Source of the DNA: Leptodontidium sp. MPI-SDFR-AT-0119
Taxonomy: Eukaryota > Ascomycota > Leotiomycetes > Helotiales > Leptodontidiaceae
NCBI GenBank assembly: GCA_020726505.1
Contig: JAHLEZ010000008.1
Location: 2,908,845 to 2,972,844 of the forward strand
Direction of reading: 5' to 3'
DNA: 64,000 nt
In this document: positions 59,697 through 64,000 of the stretch, piece after piece
Layout: the number at the start of each line of letters is the position of its first letter
How positions within the stretch are numbered: the first letter of the stretch is position 1
The notes under the pieces: model-generated
The model's input: only the letters and a program-made list of their open reading frames with translations
Told to the model about the DNA's origin: nothing
Database searches by the model: none
Translations under genes and position numbers: made by a program

Positions 59697-60048
59697 GTTC
59701 GGCTTCTGTATTCGCTGCTCCAGTTGTCGTAACGTAAACATTCTCCGGATTTCCATCCCGAAAACCTCGCTAACATCCTCAAAGTGTCACTGCCGATGCT
59801 GTCGCCGCTGCCACAACTGCTGTAAGTATACTCTCTTGAACCCAGTTTTAAAACCTGGAAGGATCTCTGCTCTTGAAAAATGTCAGAGGAAAGGTGCTAC
59901 ACGGGATCCTCTACATGACCAAATACCAATACCTATGGAATTGAAACCCTGCTGACATCTCCAAGGCCTCAGTAGCATCTGCCACCTCTGAAGCCGCCGC
60001 CGCCGCTACTACTGCCGCTGCTCCTGCCGCTAGTGCGGCATCTGGAAG
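59177..60048 (+). pseudogene. 5'-truncated gene fragment: secreted-type protein with an Ala-rich tail
   Basis: Five spliced blocks in phase: 59177-59377, 59424-59554, 59602-59733, 59785-59821 and about 59967-60048. They encode GGVGVASVICTET, FHQHQDPASPGAAAHNKAVV, GADPQEALLSGTFAPGS, NTCDTADDTVGCIFTQNLL, EDATAAEISAAVAG, then an Ala/Thr/Ser-rich tail with a poly-Ala run coded by (CAG)11 read as GCA. No ATG or signal peptide precedes 59177; the upstream sequence turns AT-rich at once. I recognise the style of a secreted fungal protein but not the family. The 3' end is uncertain; a donor GTAAGA follows GGAA at 60048. It may be a fragment left by a rearrangement. Confidence 0.5.
59661..59693 (+). 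repeat. (CAG)11 trinucleotide repeat
   Basis: Eleven perfect CAG units inside the Ala-rich coding block. Read in the coding frame as GCA, they give poly-Ala. Confidence 0.95.
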
Positions 60049-62215
60049 TAAGATTGCCTTCAGAGTAAAGACTTACCTATGCTTCCGCTCGAGTGACATT
60101 TCTACATTCCCCAGCCTTTGAAAGTTTTTTGGTGTTACCAAACCAAAGTGTTGAGTTGTTTCTCCGTATTATGGCTTTCACATGTTGTGGAAGAACCAGG
60201 CCAGGAATTGCGTATGAAACAGGTCGCGCACGGCGGACTCCCAAAACATTCAAACTGCGGAGCTTGCCAAATACAAGGCAGCATTGGTACTTTCTGCTTA
60301 GTCACACTGTTAAACTGGACATTCTGTTATGTCTTGTTACCTTTCATAGGACAAAGAAGTGCGGATTTAGTGGCTCTGGTGGCTGCTTACTTAAGTTGAA
60401 TGTGTTGACAGCAGATCCATTTTCACTGTCTTGGATTCGAAATTTGACTGACATTGCTGTGCTCACTCTGGTCATCAAGACATTGCCATTTCCTAATCTC
60501 TCAGCCTATATATAGAGAGAGCTTACTCTAGTTCTTTCCTCTCTTCAATTAATTCATATTCTATACTCCTGTACTTGCAAATTTGGGTTTCTCACTTGTC
60601 CATTTTGGCTAGTGATTTGACCCCAAGCAAGTGTTCTGCAGAATGAGATAGCCCTCTTCTATCCATCTCCTAGCTCGGTTGCATTACATGGGACATCATA
60701 TTTCCCTTCTTCTATAGCGTATCATTTCACCTCAAAGCCCTAAAACAGGCAACATGGGGAACTTTAGTAAAGCTGTACTAGATTTCGATTGGGGGCTTGA
60801 GAGTCAGCGTGAACTCTCCAGTGGGTTTCTCCGCTGTACCAGGAGCGAGGCCTGTGCACCTACTGAGAGGATGGAAGCTAGTCGAGGGCATTAGATGTCG
60901 AGAGTGTTGTCTTTCTATCGGACGAGTGGTATGACCTGAGAGATATTCGTTAGCACCATGTAACTTGAAGCATAGTGGCTGAAATAATCGGCTTGCAGCC
61001 AGTCCGTGCCTTATTCTCCTTCCCTTCCCAACGCAATATGCAGTCGACTGTATGCAATGCGCTTTGCTCTGGCACTACACGCGAAGTCTCGTAATCACAG
61101 GCGGCATCTTAATCTTCGTAAGGTTAATATAGGCATTTTATCCCCTCAAGTGGTCAGGCCCCTTTAGCATCCCTCCCTCACCCCGCTCCCTCCTTGTGTT
61201 ACTCTCCATACTCGATACCCTTTAGTTCATTCGCCTCAAGGCTTCATCGAGTCTAACACAAAGTCTCACAGATTGCTAGCGCGAAACAGGCGGCGCATTA
61301 GCCCACAACGCCGCTATAGGAATCTACATGCGTGACTCTTCTCCCTGATACCCCGCCATTTACAACGTTCACACCCCTCGAATTCGGGGAAATGGTACCC
61401 TATTTTCAGGTATCCCGAGTGCTGTGTTGCTTTTTGGAGCACATGTCAAGGGGTGGATCGTGTATGGGATCTGTAAGGGTTGATCCTCTTGGCTCTAGCT
61501 GGGAGGGTGGCGAGACGAGATGCCGAGACCAGATATCCACATCTTCACCAGCACGAAGATCCTGTGGACAGATTTGATAAGGAGATAGTATTAGTGGTAG
61601 CTAAGTGTTATGGTAAGAAGACCGTTTGGAGGGATGAGAGCTTGGTGCGCTTGAGAAACCTCGAGCCAGAGATCAGGGCATGGAAGAGCAGCCAGTGGAA
61701 GGTTGAGGGGACGTCAGAAGAGGAGAAGAAGGGAGTAAATTGTGAGAATGAAAACCCTTTCCAATAGCCCAACATTGAAGAGTGCAGATTGAACTTACGA
61801 CTGTATCTTACGTATGAGGGTTTTCAGCTCGTATATACTTGTGATGTGGAAATCCGCTCGGGATACGATGGTACCCGTCATATCCGAGCCGCAGATCCTC
61901 TCAGTCGATCCTGGCCTAGAATTCCACTCAACTACTGCTCTTCGACAGAAATTTCTGTCCGCCAATGTCAAGACTACAAAGTGGGGAGCTGAACCAAGAC
62001 CAATATTCCCAAACAGTCGAGTGGAGATGGTCTGGCCCGCCATGGCATGGGCCGCTCCGCTATCTCAGCCTCACGACTCACTACATATACCGATTGCGAA
62101 TAGTTTCTAAGCTTCAATTCATCTCCCTTTTCAAATATCCTCTAATACTCATCCTATTTTCAGGTGTCTTCCTGCACACATCTCAACCCTTTCTCGTTCG
62201 TTTACTACTCCAGCA
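60049..62215. other. 2.2-kb intergenic region, no supported gene
   Basis: Open frames of up to 140 codons have no recognisable motif. 60480-60570 has TATATATAGAGAGAG and an AATTAATTC stretch. 62090-62215 is CT-rich and probably the leader of the DUF2235 gene. Confidence 0.5.
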
Positions 62216-64000
62216 ATGGCCGAGCGACAGTACGACAAGACCTTCGTCTCAACCGAGGTCTTTCCGATAAACCCCGTGACCACCACTTCTGAAAAACAGT
62301 CAACCCTCATCCACCCTCACAAGCGGATCGTAATTTGCTGCGACGGAACGTGGCAATCCGGTGTTTCCCTGGAGACGGACAAGTCATCTCACTCTAACGT
62401 CTCTCGCCTCAGTCGTCAAGTTGCTAAATTCGGATTGGATGTACATGGTAACATCTGGCCACAGCTCGTCTACTACGATGCTGGTGTAGGGTCAGGGGAT
62501 ATCACAAGTGCTGAAGCCAAAAGGCAAGGTAGGTATCCTACGCGCTGATTTTAAATAATTCCATACTGATTTGATTGTCCCGATCAAAGGCGGCCTTGGA
62601 ATAGGACTACTAGACAATGTCCTCGAGGCTTATAATTTTCTCGTCAACAATTATAACGCCGGAGACGAGCTCTTCTTTTTCGGCTTCTCGCGAGGCGCGT
62701 ATACGGTACGCGCTACCGCAGGACTGGTGTGCGACATTGGGATCATCTCTCCATATGCCATGCCTGGTTTTCTCAGGAAATACAATGCTTGGATGAAGGC
62801 AAAGGAAACTCCTGTCGATAAAGCAGCCACGGCAGAAGAGAAGAAGCAAAGAAAGTCGTTCAAGAATTACCCGGACTGGGTAAAGTTTGTCAACGAAGAT
62901 AAGCCCTATGAGCACGGAATTCCAAACGTGCAAGTCAAAGTCATTGGAGTATGGGATACAGTAGGTAGCCTTGGAGTTCCGGAGCTAGGCAAGCATGGCT
63001 GGCTTTGGCAGGCAAAGCTAGACAATTATCGGTTTTTCAACACTGAGCTTAGCGACAGTAAGCATGTTCTCTCCCAAGCCATATCCAGATATTAATTTTA
63101 AGTCAGAAATTGAGCACGCCTACCAGGCCCTTGCCCTGGATGAAAAACGCGAGGCTTTCTCGCCTTGCTTGTGGACGACAAAGAGCTGGAAAGACAAAAA
63201 CGGGAATTACATTGAAGAGGGAAGTCGGGCAAAGACCAAACTCGTGCAATGCTGGTTCCCAGGTGCGCATATCAACGTCGGGGGCGGTAACTCGGGAGTC
63301 TTCGATGAAGGCTCAGATCGCGAGCAGCTTTCCGCCATTTGTTGGGCATGGATGCTTGATCGTGTGCAGCCTCACCTTGCACTTTCCGAAGCCGCGATCG
63401 ACAAGCAGCTTACATGGTTCCGACGGATGGCTGCCGGTGAGATTGCGCCTGAGAAGACGGAAGATGGATACATTGCGTGGGCGTACAAGGGCGCGAAGAG
63501 TCTTATCTGGGGCAGCAAGAACGAGATGCACCCCGTTAGTTGGGCACTTGGGGCGATCAACAACAGTTACTCTGGAATCTACGCCTGGAGCACCCGCGAA
63601 TCGCCTCGAACACCGGGGAAATATCCTCGCGTCAAGGATTTGCCCCATGGGCTTCCTGACCACCCTATCTTCTGCGGTGAGACGATCCATCCGTGTGTGT
63701 ATTGGAGGCTGTCCAAGCACAGTGGTACAGCTACGCCGTATGCGCCAGAAGCATTGAAGGGATGGGAAGCACAAGAAACAACCAAATATTTCCGAGGCAA
63801 CGGTGATGCTGTCTCGGCACCTCTTAGGAAGAAGAAAGGTTGGAAATGGGTGCGGAGTCCAGTAACAAAAGAAGAAAATGATGAACACCACATCCATGAG
63901 ATTATGGAGTTTGAAGTTGGTGACTTCCCGCCGAGGATTATTGTCAATGGAGCTGGGAAGGAGGAAATCAGGACGAGGGGGCATCGAGCAAAGGCTTTTG
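62216..64000 (+). CDS. DUF2235 (T6SS Tle1-like phospholipase domain) protein, 3' end beyond window
   Basis: Alpha/beta-hydrolase-like family common in fungi; bacterial relatives (Tle1) are phospholipases, while fungal substrates are unknown. Exons 62216-62528, 62590-63057 and 63107 to the window edge, all in phase (donors GTAGGT and GTAAGC). Landmarks: RIVICCDGTW near residue 38, SNVSRLSR, YYDAGVGSGD, GGLGIGLLDNVLEAYNFLVNNY, then the nucleophile motif GFSRGAYTVR (Gly-Phe-Ser-Arg-Gly, GxSxG), VKVIGVWDTVGSLGVP with the Asp, and WFPGAHINVGGG with the candidate catalytic His. No signal peptide. More than 550 residues are visible; the C-terminus is not. Confidence 0.92.

Overview
The window is nuclear DNA of a filamentous ascomycete (Pezizomycotina). 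Protein-coding genes carry short introns of about 45-110 nt with GTRNGT donors and CTRAC-like branch sites. The gene set is fungal: CENP-A, HapE, Mei2-like, Slp1-type SUN protein, HET-domain protein, CFEM/Pth11-like receptor, DUF3602 and DUF2235. Gene density, about one per 3 kb, also fits. A Leotiomycete is my impression from protein flavour only; I could not test it.

Layout. 0-12 kb is a conserved housekeeping block: mitochondrial TrpRS (cut by the left edge), mitochondrial ribosomal protein uS10m, the rRNA-processing factor Fcf2, the CCAAT-binding subunit HapE/Hap5 (+), and exocyst Sec15. 12-16.5 kb is gene-poor and pyrimidine-rich, and precedes a 13-exon Mei2-like RNA-binding gene. 20.8-28 kb holds an Slp1-type SUN protein, a FUN14-family mitochondrial protein and aminopeptidase P. 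28.5-32.2 kb has a decayed importin fragment and a HET-domain gene. CENP-A follows at 32.5-33.3 kb, then a 3.8-kb near-empty stretch. 37-45.4 kb holds an M1 aminopeptidase and an ACC-synthase-like aminotransferase that share a divergent promoter, then a ferric reductase. 46-48 kb is a decayed regulator-like gene. 49.9-52.7 kb has acireductone dioxygenase (methionine salvage) and a DUF3602 repeat protein. 55.3-60 kb is an accessory, decayed zone: a CFEM/Pth11-like receptor with a C-tract intron, an aminoglycoside-phosphotransferase-like pseudogene and a truncated Ala-rich gene. A DUF2235 alpha/beta-hydrolase-like gene runs off the right edge.

The strongest theme for follow-up is recurrent gene breakage. 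I see in-frame stops in the M1 aminopeptidase, the importin relic, the phosphotransferase relic and the regulator-like gene. I see one-base frame breaks in FUN14, HET, the ACC-synthase-like gene, the regulator-like gene and the receptor. The TAG stops would each follow from one C-to-T change in a CpA context, as expected of RIP; the TGA is not tested. The frame breaks, several beside short homopolymers, could equally be consensus errors in the assembly. I did not find a convincing undescribed multi-gene system. The most unusual single items are the GAMEN-to-GAMEG change plus a stop in the M1 peptidase, the intron that is mostly a C tract, and very small exons (18, 14 and 5 nt) in the Mei2-like and HapE genes.
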